A stretch of 64,000 bases of DNA from Pseudarthrobacter sp. fls2-241-R2A-127 (GCF_030209355.1 NZ_JARVSF010000006.1:155233-219232); one strand, 5' to 3'. Positions 8,358 through 17,046 are shown, counted from the first letter of the stretch. Numbers and translations are program-made. The notes: a model not told the origin generated them from the letters alone.

Positions 8358-10388
8358 CTATTTGGCCTTGCCCGCGTAGTAGACCGCCGGCATGGCCGGG
8401 GCCTGCATACCCTCACCGAGGAAGAAACTCGGGTGCGGGGGCTGGTTGTAACCCACGGTTTCGCGCGCCACGCCGGTCCGGTACATGGGATCGTGCATCA
8501 GGGTGCGGAGCCGGACCCCGGTGGGTGAGGTGCTGGTGTAAATCCGCAACTCGGTGCTGTCAGCGGACGGGAACACCAGCTCTTCCCGCCAGTCACCCAG
8601 GAGGTCCGCCTGCAGCGACGGGTTGCCCTTGGTGTAGTTGTTGGTGCGGGCTCCGGTGGCGGTCAGCAGCCGGTCGCTGGACTCGGTTTCCCAATTCCAC
8701 TTGGAAATCGTGGGCACGCCATAGCCGGCCTCGGCATCGAAATCGTGGTCCACGATCTCGCGCAGCAGGTCGCCGTCCCACCACGCCATGAAGTTGGCGG
8801 CAGGAATCTTGTCGGAAATCCGCTCGCCCTTGGCGGACATCAGGTAGCCGACGGTGGAGTTCCACGCTGCGTCGCCACCCACCGCCCAGCTCTCCGAACC
8901 CGGGAAACGGGGGTCGATGTCGCCGGTGGCGCCGCGGCCGGTGTCCTTGAAGGCCGGGATGCTCCACAGGACCTCACCGGTGGCGGCATCACGGAATGTG
9001 GCACCGCGGTTTCCACTCGACCGCATGTCCTCGTGCACGGCAAAGGTCTCCAGTCCGGGCCGGGAGGGATCAAGGTCGCCGGTGTGGATGGCGTCGCCAT
9101 GGCCAAGCTTGGTGTTGTACAGCGGCTTGCCGTCGTGGTCGATGGTCATGGAGCCAAAGACGAACTCATCCTTGCCGTCCTGGTCCACGTCCGCCACGGA
9201 CAGGTTGTGGTTGCCCTGGCCCTTGTATTCGGCTCCGGCAGCGTCGGAATCGAACTTCCAGCGCTTGACCAGCTTGCCGTTCACCAGGTCATAGGTGACC
9301 AGGACGGTGCGGGTGTAGTAGCCGCGACTGAACATCATGGACGGATGCTCGCCGTCCAGGTATGCCACCGCACTGAGGAACCGGTCCACGCGGTTGCCGT
9401 AACCGTCTCCCCAGGCAGTGACGGTGCCGCGCGGCGGGTCGTAGGGAACGGTGTCCATGATGGTGCCGGCGGCGCCGTTGAAAACTGTGAGGAATTCGGG
9501 CCCGGACAGGACATAGCCAGCGCTGTTGCGGTAGTCCGCCGCGGGGTCGCCAATGACGGTCCCCGCCGCGTCCGTTGTGCCGTCGGCGGTCTTGAAGGCA
9601 ACTTCGGCCTTGCCGTCGCCGTCGAAGTCGTAGGCGAGCATCTGGGTGTAGTGGGCCCCGGCGCGGATGTTGCGGCCCAGGTCGATGCGCCAGAGCTTGG
9701 TGCCGTCCATCTTGTAGGCGTCCACGTAGACGTTCCCGGTGTACCCGGACTGCGAGTTGTCCTTCGCATTGGAGGGATTCCACAGTTGGACGATCTCGTA
9801 GGCGCCGTCGCCATCCAGGTCCGCCACGCTCGAGTCGTTGGCACTGTAGGTGTAGGACTGCCCCGCCGGGGTCACGCCGTCGGCCGGTTTGTCCAGCTTG
9901 ATGGGCAGGTAATTTTGGGCCAGCGGACTGAACCCGGCGCTGAGCTTGTCCTGCCCGTCGCCATTGCCCACGGTCTTGATGACGTAGGTCGAGTCCGCTT
10001 TTCCTGCGGGGTCCACGTAGGTGGTGGTGTTGCGTACGGGTTGATCGGTGATCTGGACGCCGTCGCGGATGACGTGGAATCCCACGCTGTCCTTGTCCAG
10101 GCCCAGCATCCGCCAGCCCAGGGAGACACCCTGGTCCGTCAGGACGGCAACCGGGGCCCGGTCCAGGTTCTCCACCTGCCGCTTCGCGTCCTGCCCTGCC
10201 GATGCGGCGGGGACTGCCGGGCTTGCCGGCGTACCTGGAGTTCCTGGAATTGCCGGCGCGGCGGGGTCCGCAGCAGCGAGGGGAACGCCGGTGAAGGCAA
10301 TCGCCGCGACGGCCAGGGTCGCGGCTGCCGCTGCCCTTCGCGTCCTGCCCGTCCGGGACATCCGTGAACACATTGAGGGGTTTGCCAA
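8358..10388 (-). CDS. Secreted rhamnogalacturonan lyase, PL11 family
   Basis: About 676 residues, similar to YesW/YesX lyases that cleave the rhamnose-galacturonate backbone of pectin RG-I by beta-elimination. I place the start at a TTG (10386-10388) because AAGGAG sits 9 bases upstream. It yields a short basic start, a hydrophobic Ala-rich segment and an LAAADP cleavage region, that is, a signal peptide. A Pro-rich linker then leads to the beta-propeller domain with Ca2+-type repeats (DLDGDGAYEIVQLW, FDGDGKAEVAFKTADGT, DVDQDGKDEFVFGS) and the family ending HPSFFLGEGMQAPAMPAVYY. A LacI-type site and an inverted repeat precede it. Longer reading (710 residues from 10490) adds an unlikely leader. 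Confidence 0.9.
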   Translation of the reverse strand: MANPSMCSRMSRTGRTRRAAAAATLAVAAIAFTGVPLAAADPAAPAIPGTPGTPASPAVPAASAGQDAKRQVENLDRAPVAVLTDQGVSLGWRMLGLDKDSVGFHVIRDGVQITDQPVRNTTTYVDPAGKADSTYVIKTVGNGDGQDKLSAGFSPLAQNYLPIKLDKPADGVTPAGQSYTYSANDSSVADLDGDGAYEIVQLWNPSNAKDNSQSGYTGNVYVDAYKMDGTKLWRIDLGRNIRAGAHYTQMLAYDFDGDGKAEVAFKTADGTTDAAGTVIGDPAADYRNSAGYVLSGPEFLTVFNGAAGTIMDTVPYDPPRGTVTAWGDGYGNRVDRFLSAVAYLDGEHPSMMFSRGYYTRTVLVTYDLVNGKLVKRWKFDSDAAGAEYKGQGNHNLSVADVDQDGKDEFVFGSMTIDHDGKPLYNTKLGHGDAIHTGDLDPSRPGLETFAVHEDMRSSGNRGATFRDAATGEVLWSIPAFKDTGRGATGDIDPRFPGSESWAVGGDAAWNSTVGYLMSAKGERISDKIPAANFMAWWDGDLLREIVDHDFDAEAGYGVPTISKWNWETESSDRLLTATGARTNNYTKGNPSLQADLLGDWREELVFPSADSTELRIYTSTSPTGVRLRTLMHDPMYRTGVARETVGYNQPPHPSFFLGEGMQAPAMPAVYYAGKAK

Positions 10389-10506
10389 AAGAACATCTCC
10401 TTTGATGCGGCGGCAGCATGATGTGCCGCCCAGCCATTTTTGGAACGTTTCATTCACAGCAGGCAAGTCCCCCCTCGCGAGTGATTTCAAGGAGGATTGC
10501 TGCGAG

Positions 10507-10517
10507 GAAACGCTTTC
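10507..10517 (-). promoter_or_regulatory. LacI-type operator upstream of the PL11 lyase gene
   Basis: GAAACGCTTTC lies about 120 bases upstream of the TTG start. It shares the GAAA..CG..TTTC pattern with the palindrome at 4407-4418 before the PL26-like gene. This suggests common control of RG-I degradation. Confidence 0.55.
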
Positions 10518-10547
10518 TGCCCTTAACGTCTATCAGCGCCTGACAAT

Positions 10548-10569
10548 TTCAGTCAAGGCTTTGACTGAA
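10548..10569. promoter_or_regulatory. Perfect 9-4-9 inverted repeat in the PL11 promoter region
   Basis: TTCAGTCAA (10548-10556) and TTGACTGAA (10561-10569) flank GGCT. On the minus strand TTGACT lies inside the repeat in -35-like position, about 18 bases before TAGACG. A regulator bound here would block or position RNA polymerase for the PL11 gene. The binding protein is unknown. Confidence 0.5.
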
Positions 10570-10678
10570 CATAAATGGGAGAAATTGTTCTTTTGAGTGC
10601 CTTTTCGTTCAGATGCGTCAAGCCCCTTGCGCCCGTTTCGCGGCCTTCCGCCGGGGGCCCGGGGGGTGCCCGGCCGCC

Positions 10679-10774
10679 GCACCACCGGCGGGCGTCGGGT
10701 GCGCACCACCGGCGGGCGTCGGGTGCGCACCACCGGCCGGCGTCGGGTGCGCACCACCGGCCGGCGTCGGGTGC
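10679..10774. repeat. Four tandem copies of a 24-bp GC-rich repeat
   Basis: Four units begin at 10679, 10703, 10727 and 10751. Units 1 and 2 have GGCGGGCG and units 3 and 4 have GGCCGGCG at the same place; otherwise they are identical. Each junction forms the 10-base palindrome GGTGCGCACC. The array ends 2 bases before the stop codon of the MHS transporter gene. It lies in the 388-base gap (10389-10776) between that gene and the PL11 gene, which otherwise holds only the PL11 promoter and operators; I see no gene there. It may act as a terminator or mRNA 3' stabiliser. Confidence 0.9.
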
Positions 10775-10776
10775 GG

Positions 10777-12078
10777 CTATTTGATGCCGCGAAGTTTCAC
10801 CCCGGCTGCCAGGGCTGCGAGGCTGATGAGCGCGATGATGGCAAGGTAGTAGCCGGGCGCCACCGCCTGGCCGGTCTGCTGCACCAGGTACGCGGCGATC
10901 ATGGGCGTGAAGCCACCAAACGCAACCACCGCAGTGTTGTAGCTGAAGGAAAGGCCGGTTGCCCGGCTCCGGGGATCAAAAGAATCGGACATCACCGATG
11001 GCAGGGCCCCAAAGTAGGCCGCCTTGAGCAGGCCGAGGATGGTCATGACCAACGCCAGCACCAGGAAGGACCGGGCACTGATCACCCACAGGAACAGCGG
11101 GACGACGGCGATGAGCAGCACGATCACGGTGGGCACCATGATGGCCAGCCGGCCGAAACGGTCTGAGAGGTGCCCCACCACGGGTGTTCCAAAAGTCAGG
11201 ATGACGCCGGTAATGATCAGCGAGGTGAAGGAGATGCCGGGTTCAAGCCCCAACTCCTTGATGGCGAACGTCGGCATGTACTGCAGGATGAAGTTCAGGA
11301 CGGTGGACACGGCCAGCGCCCCGCCGGCGATCATCATCCCGGTCTTCTGGGTGGCAAACACCTGGCGGATCGGCGAGTGCTGCCCATCCCCGGGCTCCGT
11401 GGACACCGGAACCTCCTTCATCTCCTTCCGGATCAGGAAGCCGGCCGGACCCACCAGCAGCCCGAACAGGAACGGGATGCGCCAACCCCACTCGGTCATT
11501 TGGGCGTCGGTCAGCACGGTTGTCAGGACGGCCACGAAGATCGCCGCGATCAGGCTGCCAAGTCCTTGGCTGGCGAACTGGAAGCTGCCCAGGAACCCTT
11601 TGCGCTTGCCGTTCTGCGCAATGAGGTACGCGGTGGCGGCACCAAATTCTCCCCCGGCCGAGAAGCCTTGGATGAGCCGGGCCAGGACGATCCCCACCGG
11701 CGCCAGGATGCCGATGGTGCCGTAGCTGGGCATGAACGCCAGGAGCGCGGTGCCCAGCACCATCAGCCGGATGGTGACGGTCAGCCCCTTCTTCAGCCCG
11801 TGCCGGTCCGCGAAAGAGCCCAGCACCAGTCCGCCCAGCGGCCTGATGAGGTAGGAGACGCCGAACACGGCGAACGCCTGGATGAGTTCGACGGCGGGAT
11901 CATGGCTTGGGAAGAAGTTCCGCCCAATGTAGATCGCCAGGAGCGCGTAGATGGCGATGTCGAACCACTCGAGCGCGTTGCCGATGGTGGCCGCGATGAT
12001 TCCACGGGTGGCGGATTGCGTGCCCTCCGCCTGGTCCCGGGCCGGACCGGGCTGGTTCTTCTGCTGCGGAATGGTCAT
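10777..12078 (-). CDS. MFS transporter, metabolite:H+ symporter (MHS) type
   Basis: 433 residues, 12 predicted membrane segments, with the MHS hallmarks ATIGNALEWFDIAIYALLAIYIGRNFFP, YLIRPLGGLVLGSFADRHGLKKGLT and LIQGFSAGGEFGAATAYL. The family carries carboxylates, betaines, proline or similar solutes with protons; the substrate cannot be read from the sequence. It lies 15 bases downstream of the M20 peptidase gene and is probably co-transcribed with it, so it may import the peptide or acylated amino acid that the peptidase cleaves. A LysR regulator is encoded divergently from the unit. Confidence 0.88.
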   Translation of the reverse strand: MTIPQQKNQPGPARDQAEGTQSATRGIIAATIGNALEWFDIAIYALLAIYIGRNFFPSHDPAVELIQAFAVFGVSYLIRPLGGLVLGSFADRHGLKKGLTVTIRLMVLGTALLAFMPSYGTIGILAPVGIVLARLIQGFSAGGEFGAATAYLIAQNGKRKGFLGSFQFASQGLGSLIAAIFVAVLTTVLTDAQMTEWGWRIPFLFGLLVGPAGFLIRKEMKEVPVSTEPGDGQHSPIRQVFATQKTGMMIAGGALAVSTVLNFILQYMPTFAIKELGLEPGISFTSLIITGVILTFGTPVVGHLSDRFGRLAIMVPTVIVLLIAVVPLFLWVISARSFLVLALVMTILGLLKAAYFGALPSVMSDSFDPRSRATGLSFSYNTAVVAFGGFTPMIAAYLVQQTGQAVAPGYYLAIIALISLAALAAGVKLRGIK

Positions 12079-12093
12079 GGAGACTCCAGGGTT

Positions 12094-13524
12094 TCAGGAA
12101 ACAGACTTGGCGGAAACGGCGGCGCCGCCCGCTGGACTGCCCGCCGGGCTGGGGGCGTTGGCAAGGTCGAAGAACAGGCCTGCAGCAATCTGCAGGCCCT
12201 CCCGGGCAACGGACTTGAGCAGGTGCTCGTCGGGCGCATGCTGCTGGCAGCCGGGGTGGGAGTGCGGGACCCACAGCGTGGGCAACCCAAGGACGTCCGC
12301 GAAGACGAAGCTGGGCAGTGAACCGCCGATGTTTGGCAGCAGGACCGGAGCGCGCCCGGTGGTTTTCCCCAGCGATGCCAAGGCCCAGGCAACCCAGGGG
12401 CTGTCCGGGTCCAGCCGGCTGGCGGCAAAGGAACTGCCTGCCCGGACCTCCACCATGCCGAATCCGGCGGCGTCGAGATGGCGCCGGACGGCGGCTTCCA
12501 GGTTTGCGGTGTCAGTACCGGGGACGAACCGGAGCTGCAGCGTGGCGCGGGCCGAGCCGGGGATCGCGTTGACAGGCTTGGCCGGGTTGCCCGCGCCAAG
12601 GGCCAGGACCTCCAGGGTGTTCCAGGCGTACAGCCGTTCAGCCGGGCTCAGGGAACGGTCGCCCCAGGTTGGGTCCGACGCCGGGTCGCCCGGATTGGGG
12701 ATTACGTCGATGAGTTCCAGCGCGGCAGCCACGGAGTCAGGGATTCCAGCCGGCAGCAGTTCGGGCAGCTTGATGATGCCGTGTCCGTCCACCAGGGAGG
12801 CCACCGCGGCGGCCACGGTGGTGGCCGGGTTGCGCAGGAGGCCGCCCCAGTTCCCCGAGTGGTAGGAACTGCTGCGGAGGTCCGCCTCGAGGTGGAACGT
12901 CACACCGCCTCGGGCGCCCAGGAACACGGTGGGGCTGCCGGCCGCAAGGCGCGGCCCGTCGGAACCGATGAAGACGTCCGCCCGCAGCGCCTCCCGGTGT
13001 TCGCGTGCGAAATCGACGAGGTCCGGAGATCCAATCTCCTCGGCCCCTTCCAGTAGGAACACCAGGTTGAAGCCCAGGCTTCCACGCTGGTCCAGCAGCA
13101 GGCGAAGCGCCACGATGTTGATCCAGTGCTGGCCTTTGTTGTCGGCCGAGCCCCGGCCGTACCAGCGGTCCCCCTCATCACTCAACACCCAGGGCCCGCG
13201 GCCGTTGGTCCAGGCCTCCGCCTGCCCGTCCACCACGTCTGCGTGCCCGTAGCAGAGCACGGTTGGCAGCGCCGGGTCCTCCTGCCGGGTGGCCAGGAGG
13301 AAGGAATTGTTCCCGCCCCGCCAGGAGTCATACCGCTCCACCGAGCACCCAAGGTTTGCCAGTGCCGGTTCAACCATCTCGTCGAGGTATGACTTCAGCG
13401 CAACCCGACCCTCCGTCGTCGAACTTTCGGACGGGTAGGAGACGATCCTCCCAAGGTCTGCCTGGAAGCTGCCGGAGTCCGCATAATCTCCTGCTGCCGC
13501 CATGAGTTGCTCGCGCTGCTGCAT
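12094..13524 (-). CDS. M20 family metallopeptidase (dipeptidase type)
   Basis: 476 residues with the di-zinc M20 motifs: YGHADVVDGQ (His94, Asp96), WYGRGSADNKGQH (Asp128), EGAEEIGS (Glu162-Glu163) and, near the end, PHSHPGCQQHAPDEHL with the last metal-binding His. It probably hydrolyses dipeptides or N-acyl amino acids in the cytosol. GAGGGTGAAG precedes the ATG at 13524. It forms an operon with the MHS transporter and is divergent from the LysR gene at 13650; a perfect inverted repeat lies between them. Confidence 0.88.
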   Translation of the reverse strand: MQQREQLMAAAGDYADSGSFQADLGRIVSYPSESSTTEGRVALKSYLDEMVEPALANLGCSVERYDSWRGGNNSFLLATRQEDPALPTVLCYGHADVVDGQAEAWTNGRGPWVLSDEGDRWYGRGSADNKGQHWINIVALRLLLDQRGSLGFNLVFLLEGAEEIGSPDLVDFAREHREALRADVFIGSDGPRLAAGSPTVFLGARGGVTFHLEADLRSSSYHSGNWGGLLRNPATTVAAAVASLVDGHGIIKLPELLPAGIPDSVAAALELIDVIPNPGDPASDPTWGDRSLSPAERLYAWNTLEVLALGAGNPAKPVNAIPGSARATLQLRFVPGTDTANLEAAVRRHLDAAGFGMVEVRAGSSFAASRLDPDSPWVAWALASLGKTTGRAPVLLPNIGGSLPSFVFADVLGLPTLWVPHSHPGCQQHAPDEHLLKSVAREGLQIAAGLFFDLANAPSPAGSPAGGAAVSAKSVS

Positions 13525-13543
13525 AAATCTTCACCCTCTGCCG

Positions 13544-13561
13544 TTGGAACGTGAGTTCCAA
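13544..13561. promoter_or_regulatory. Inverted repeat between M20 and LysR genes, probable LysR site
   Basis: TTGGAACGTGAGTTCCAA is a perfect 7-4-7 palindrome in the 125-base gap between the divergent genes, 20 bases before the M20 start. LysR regulators usually bind a dyad between their own gene and the divergent target, so this is the natural operator candidate for the protein encoded at 13650-14552. Confidence 0.6.
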
Positions 13562-13649
13562 ATTAGGACGGGGAATCCGAAACAACCAGTATCATTTTGT
13601 CGATGAGCCTTGACTTGAATGCAAACCTTGCGGCCGGCAAGGCGCCGCG

Positions 13650-14552
13650 GTGAACATGCTCACGCCCGCACTGCTGTATTTCGACGCGGTGGCCCAGGAC
13701 GGCACGCTCACCCAGGCCGCGGACAGGCTGCACGTCTCGGCATCCGCCATCAGCCGGCAGATCAACAAGCTGGAAACATCGCTGGGCACACCGCTGTTCA
13801 ACCGGCACTCCCGGGGTGTGGAGCTAACCGAGGCCGGCCGCCTCCTGCTCGCCTACGTCCGCAGGGCCGAAGCCGAGGGGGCAGCTGTGCGCGAAGAATT
13901 GCTGGTGTCCATGCAAAGGAAGACCCGCACGCTGCGGGTGGCCTGCGCCGAAGGCTTCGCCCGGGTCTGGGTCCCGGCCGCGATCGCGAACTTCAGCCGG
14001 CAGCATGACGACGTCGAATTCCACCTCGACGTGGTTGGCTCCTCGGAGGGAACCCGGCGGGTGGCCGAAGGCGAGGCGGATGTTGCCGCGGTTTTCTCGT
14101 TGGGGCCGCAGTCCAGGGTGACCGTGGAACATTCCATGCCAACCCCGGTTGCATACGCACTGGTGGCGCCGGACCATCCGCTGGCGGCCCAGCGCACCGC
14201 CACCCTGCAGGACCTGTGCCGGTACAAGCTTGCGGTGACCGCGCCAGGCGCCAGCCAGCGGGAACTCTTCGATCTTGCCATGCAGATCGAGGGCCTCACG
14301 CCCACCATTACGCTGCAAAGCGACCACATCAATCCGGTGATCCAGTTTGCCCGGGCCGGGGTGGGCGTTTCGCTGGTGGGTGGCCTGTCACTGGACCGGC
14401 GGGACAAGGAGGACCTGGTGACCGTGACCCTGGAGCACCCGGTCCTGCGGCAACGCCAGGGCCAGATCCAGACCATGACCGGCCGCACCCAGCCGGCCAT
14501 CCTGACCGCATTCGTGGACGCGCTCATCGACGCCCTGGACCAGCTCGCCTGA
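13650..14552 (+). CDS. LysR-family transcriptional regulator
   Basis: 300 residues. An N-terminal winged helix (residues 5-65, DAVAQDGTLTQAADRLHVSASAISRQINKLETSLGTPLFNRHSRGVELTEAG) is followed by a two-lobed periplasmic-binding-like effector domain (about 90-298). It is divergent from the M20 peptidase-MHS transporter operon and should control it, with a substrate or product as effector; that part is inference. The palindrome at 13544-13561 is the likely binding site. An ATG at 13656 is an alternative start. Confidence 0.9.
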   Translation: MNMLTPALLYFDAVAQDGTLTQAADRLHVSASAISRQINKLETSLGTPLFNRHSRGVELTEAGRLLLAYVRRAEAEGAAVREELLVSMQRKTRTLRVACAEGFARVWVPAAIANFSRQHDDVEFHLDVVGSSEGTRRVAEGEADVAAVFSLGPQSRVTVEHSMPTPVAYALVAPDHPLAAQRTATLQDLCRYKLAVTAPGASQRELFDLAMQIEGLTPTITLQSDHINPVIQFARAGVGVSLVGGLSLDRRDKEDLVTVTLEHPVLRQRQGQIQTMTGRTQPAILTAFVDALIDALDQLA

Positions 14553-14563
14553 CGGCGGCCCGC

Positions 14564-15043
14564 CTATTTCCGGGCGGCCGCCTGCAGCAGGGGCAGCGTC
14601 CGGGTGGGCATGACTTCCACCAGGGACATCGCCGTGCTGGTGCGGACGACGCCGTCAATCGCCAGCATCGCGTTGGTGATCCGGTGCAGGTCGGCCGGGT
14701 CCTTCGCGGCCACTTTGGCGAGCAGGTCGGCGTCCCCGGTGGTGGCATGCATTTCGATGATTTCCGGAATGGTCTGCAGCGCCGCCACGGCCTCGTCGCT
14801 GGAGGACTGGCTGATGGAAATCGAGATGAAGGCAACCAGCGGCAGCCCCAGGGCCGCAGTACGTACCCGCTGGCTGAAGGGAGCCAGGCTGCCGTCGTTC
14901 ACCAGCCGCCGCAGCCTGGCATGCACGGTATTACGGGCCACGCCCAACGTACGGGACAGGGAGAGGACGGTGGCCTGGGGGTCCTGGTCGAGTGTGAGGA
15001 GGATCTCGGCGTCCAGGGCATCGATGTTGTGCATAGTGAGCAT
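14564..15043 (-). CDS. Lrp/AsnC-family transcriptional regulator
   Basis: 159 residues: an AsnC helix-turn-helix (residues 5-60, DALDAEILLTLDQDPQATVLSLSRTLGVARNTVHARLRRLVNDG) plus an alpha/beta RAM ligand domain (about 70-150). Such proteins form octamers that sense amino acids. The ATG at 15043 is preceded by GAAAGTGG; an internal ATG at 15034 is possible and the open frame upstream has no family likeness. It is divergent from an aminotransferase gene (15127), its probable target. It converges on the LysR gene, with 11 bases between the stops. Confidence 0.88.
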   Translation of the reverse strand: MLTMHNIDALDAEILLTLDQDPQATVLSLSRTLGVARNTVHARLRRLVNDGSLAPFSQRVRTAALGLPLVAFISISISQSSSDEAVAALQTIPEIIEMHATTGDADLLAKVAAKDPADLHRITNAMLAIDGVVRTSTAMSLVEVMPTRTLPLLQAAARK

Positions 15044-15126
15044 TTTGCCACTTTCATGGCACAAATTCTCCGGATCTGTCCTGCAAGTGACGGCTGTGTT
15101 GCGCAGAAGCCCCGCACTGCCCCACC

Positions 15127-16245
15127 ATGCTGTCCATGACCAGCACCCTTCCCGAAGCGGCCGCGCCGGAACTCCGCGCCGCCGTCGCCCAGCTCCCGGC
15201 CTACGTGGCAGGCAAGGGCGCGCAGACGGACCTGACCGCCGCACTTGCCGCCAACGAGAGCCACTTCGCTCCCCTGCCTTCGGTAGTGGAGGCGATCTCC
15301 GCTGAGGCGGCCCGGATCCACCGGTACCCCGGCATGGGGGCACCGGAGGCCCGGGAAGCCATCGCCCGGCATTTCGGCGTCACACCCGAAGAAATCGCTG
15401 CCGGGCCGGGAAGTTCCGGCGTGCTGCAGCAGATCATTTCGGCCGTCTGCGGACATGACGATGAAGTGGTGTTCGCGTGGCGGTCCTTTGAGGCCTACCC
15501 CATCCTGGTGGCGGTGGCCGGTGCCGTGTCGGTGCCCGTGCCGCTGCTGGCCAGCGAGCAGCACGACCTGGACGCCATGGCGGCGGCCATCACGGAGCGC
15601 ACGCGGCTGGTGATCCTCTGCTCGCCCAACAACCCCACCGGCGTGTCCATCAGCCCCGAAGCGCTGGAGGGGTTCCTCCGCTCGGTGCCCCCGCGCGTGC
15701 TGGTGGTGCTGGACGAGGCGTACATCGAGTTCCAGCGCGGACCCGGCGTGGACTCCCTGGGCTTCTACCGCCGGCACCCCAACCTCTGCATCCTGCGCAC
15801 GTTCTCCAAAGCCTACGGCCTGGCCGGGCTGCGGATCGGCTATGCGATTGCCCGGCCGGAGATCGCCGAAGGCCTACGGCGGACCGCGGTCCCGTTCGGC
15901 GTGAACAGGATGGCGCAGGCCGCCGCGGTGGCCTCCCTCGCGGCCGGGGACGAGATCCACGAACGGACCGAGGCCGTGGCCATCGAACGCAACCGGGTCA
16001 TCAGTGCCCTCCGCGGCCACGGCTGGGACGTACCGGACAGCCAGGCGAACTTCTATTGGCTCCGTGCGACCGACGAGCTTCGCGAACAGCTCCTCGCCGC
16101 CCTGGGTGAGGCCGACATCCTGGCCCGCGGGTACGCCGCGGACGGCGTCCGGATCACCCTGGCGGACCCCGCGACCAACGACAGGGTGCTCGCCGTCCTT
16201 GCCAACCGCGGGCGGTTCCTGCCCCAGTCGGGCGCGGCCCAGTGA
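15127..16245 (+). CDS. HisC-like PLP aminotransferase (histidinol-phosphate/aromatic type)
   Basis: 372 residues, fold type I aminotransferase. LILCSPNNPTG (Asn168-Pro170 region), VLDEAYIEF (Asp196) and RTFSKAYGLAGLRIGYA (Lys228 binds PLP) are all present. It resembles HisC and the aromatic aminotransferase Pat. It is not in a his operon but opposite an Lrp regulator, which favours an amino-acid catabolic or aromatic transamination role over histidine synthesis. ATGs at 15127 and 15136 are both possible; no clear ribosome site is seen. Its stop overlaps the next start (GTGA), indicating translational coupling with the YitT-like gene. Confidence 0.85.
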   Translation: MLSMTSTLPEAAAPELRAAVAQLPAYVAGKGAQTDLTAALAANESHFAPLPSVVEAISAEAARIHRYPGMGAPEAREAIARHFGVTPEEIAAGPGSSGVLQQIISAVCGHDDEVVFAWRSFEAYPILVAVAGAVSVPVPLLASEQHDLDAMAAAITERTRLVILCSPNNPTGVSISPEALEGFLRSVPPRVLVVLDEAYIEFQRGPGVDSLGFYRRHPNLCILRTFSKAYGLAGLRIGYAIARPEIAEGLRRTAVPFGVNRMAQAAAVASLAAGDEIHERTEAVAIERNRVISALRGHGWDVPDSQANFYWLRATDELREQLLAALGEADILARGYAADGVRITLADPATNDRVLAVLANRGRFLPQSGAAQ

Positions 16246-16931
16246 GCGCCCCGGCAGAAACCCCCGCCCATGCGCCCAGCGCCGGTGGACCAAGGCACCA
16301 GGAAGATCCGACGACGGCGCGCCCCGGGCCGGCGCCGGCCATCCGCCATTCCGTGGTTGAGGACGTCCTGGGCATCCTCACCGGCACCTTCGCGGCGTCG
16401 CTGGGGTTGTTCCTGCTCAAGTCGAGCGGAGCGGTGACCGGCGGAACCGCCGGCCTGGCGCTGCTGTTCAGCTACACCGTGCCGTTGCCGTTCGGCGTCA
16501 TCTTCTTTGCAGTCAACCTGCCGTTCTTCGCCCTGGCAGTCTGGAAAAAGGGCTGGGGTTTTGCCCTTCGCACCGGAGCCGCCATCGCACTGGTCTCGGT
16601 ACTGGCCGGTGTGCACCCTGCCGCGTTCGGATCCCTGCTTCTGGACCCCCTGTACGGCGTGCTGGGCGGAAACCTGCTCGCCGGTGTCGGCCTGCTGATC
16701 CTGTTCCGGCACAAATCCAGCCTGGGCGGCTTCAACATCCTGGCGCTGCTCCTGCAGGAGAAGCTCGCGTGGCGGGCCGGGTATGTCCAAATGGTTTTGG
16801 ACGTGGCAATCGTCCTGGCATCGCTCGTCCTCGTCCCGCCGCTGATGGTGGTGCTGTCCGCGGCGGGCGCCACGCTGTTGAACCTGGTCCTGGCCCTGAA
16901 CCACCGGCCCGGCCGCTACCTGGGGATGTAA
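16242..16931 (+). CDS. YitT-family integral membrane protein
   Basis: 229 residues with about five membrane helices after a 40-residue disordered N-terminus. Typical features are EDVLGILTGTFAASLGLFLLKSSGAVTGGTAGLALL near the start and YGVLGGNLLAGVGLLILFRHKSSLGGFNILAL, where the glycine-rich GGTAG and SLGG blocks match YitT proteins. The family's transport function is unproven. The GTG start overlaps the aminotransferase stop by four bases, suggesting that it may move that enzyme's substrate or product. Confidence 0.8.
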   Translation: MSAPAETPAHAPSAGGPRHQEDPTTARPGPAPAIRHSVVEDVLGILTGTFAASLGLFLLKSSGAVTGGTAGLALLFSYTVPLPFGVIFFAVNLPFFALAVWKKGWGFALRTGAAIALVSVLAGVHPAAFGSLLLDPLYGVLGGNLLAGVGLLILFRHKSSLGGFNILALLLQEKLAWRAGYVQMVLDVAIVLASLVLVPPLMVVLSAAGATLLNLVLALNHRPGRYLGM

Positions 16932-16977
16932 GGGGAAAATGTCCCGCTGGAGGGCCCGCCCCGGGTTTCGGAACTGT

Positions 16978-16983
16978 TATATT
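16978..16983 (+). promoter_or_regulatory. Possible -10 element before the PAS-ANTAR gene
   Basis: TATATT stands 64 bases upstream of the GTG start in an otherwise GC-rich gap. No convincing -35 hexamer is visible at normal spacing, so this is a weak call. Confidence 0.3.
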
Positions 16984-17046
16984 CTGTTCACTTGAATTTC
17001 CGGGCCAGGGGGGGAGCCGGGATACAGCACGTCGAACGGCCCCACT

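Noticed and set aside
8745..10367. A 540-codon plus-strand frame antisense to the PL11 lyase gene
   Set aside because: Val/Gly/His-rich composition typical of antisense reading; the lyase frame carries clear domains and a signal peptide.
10679..10774. CRISPR-like array
   Set aside because: The repeats are directly abutting with no spacers, and there are no cas genes.
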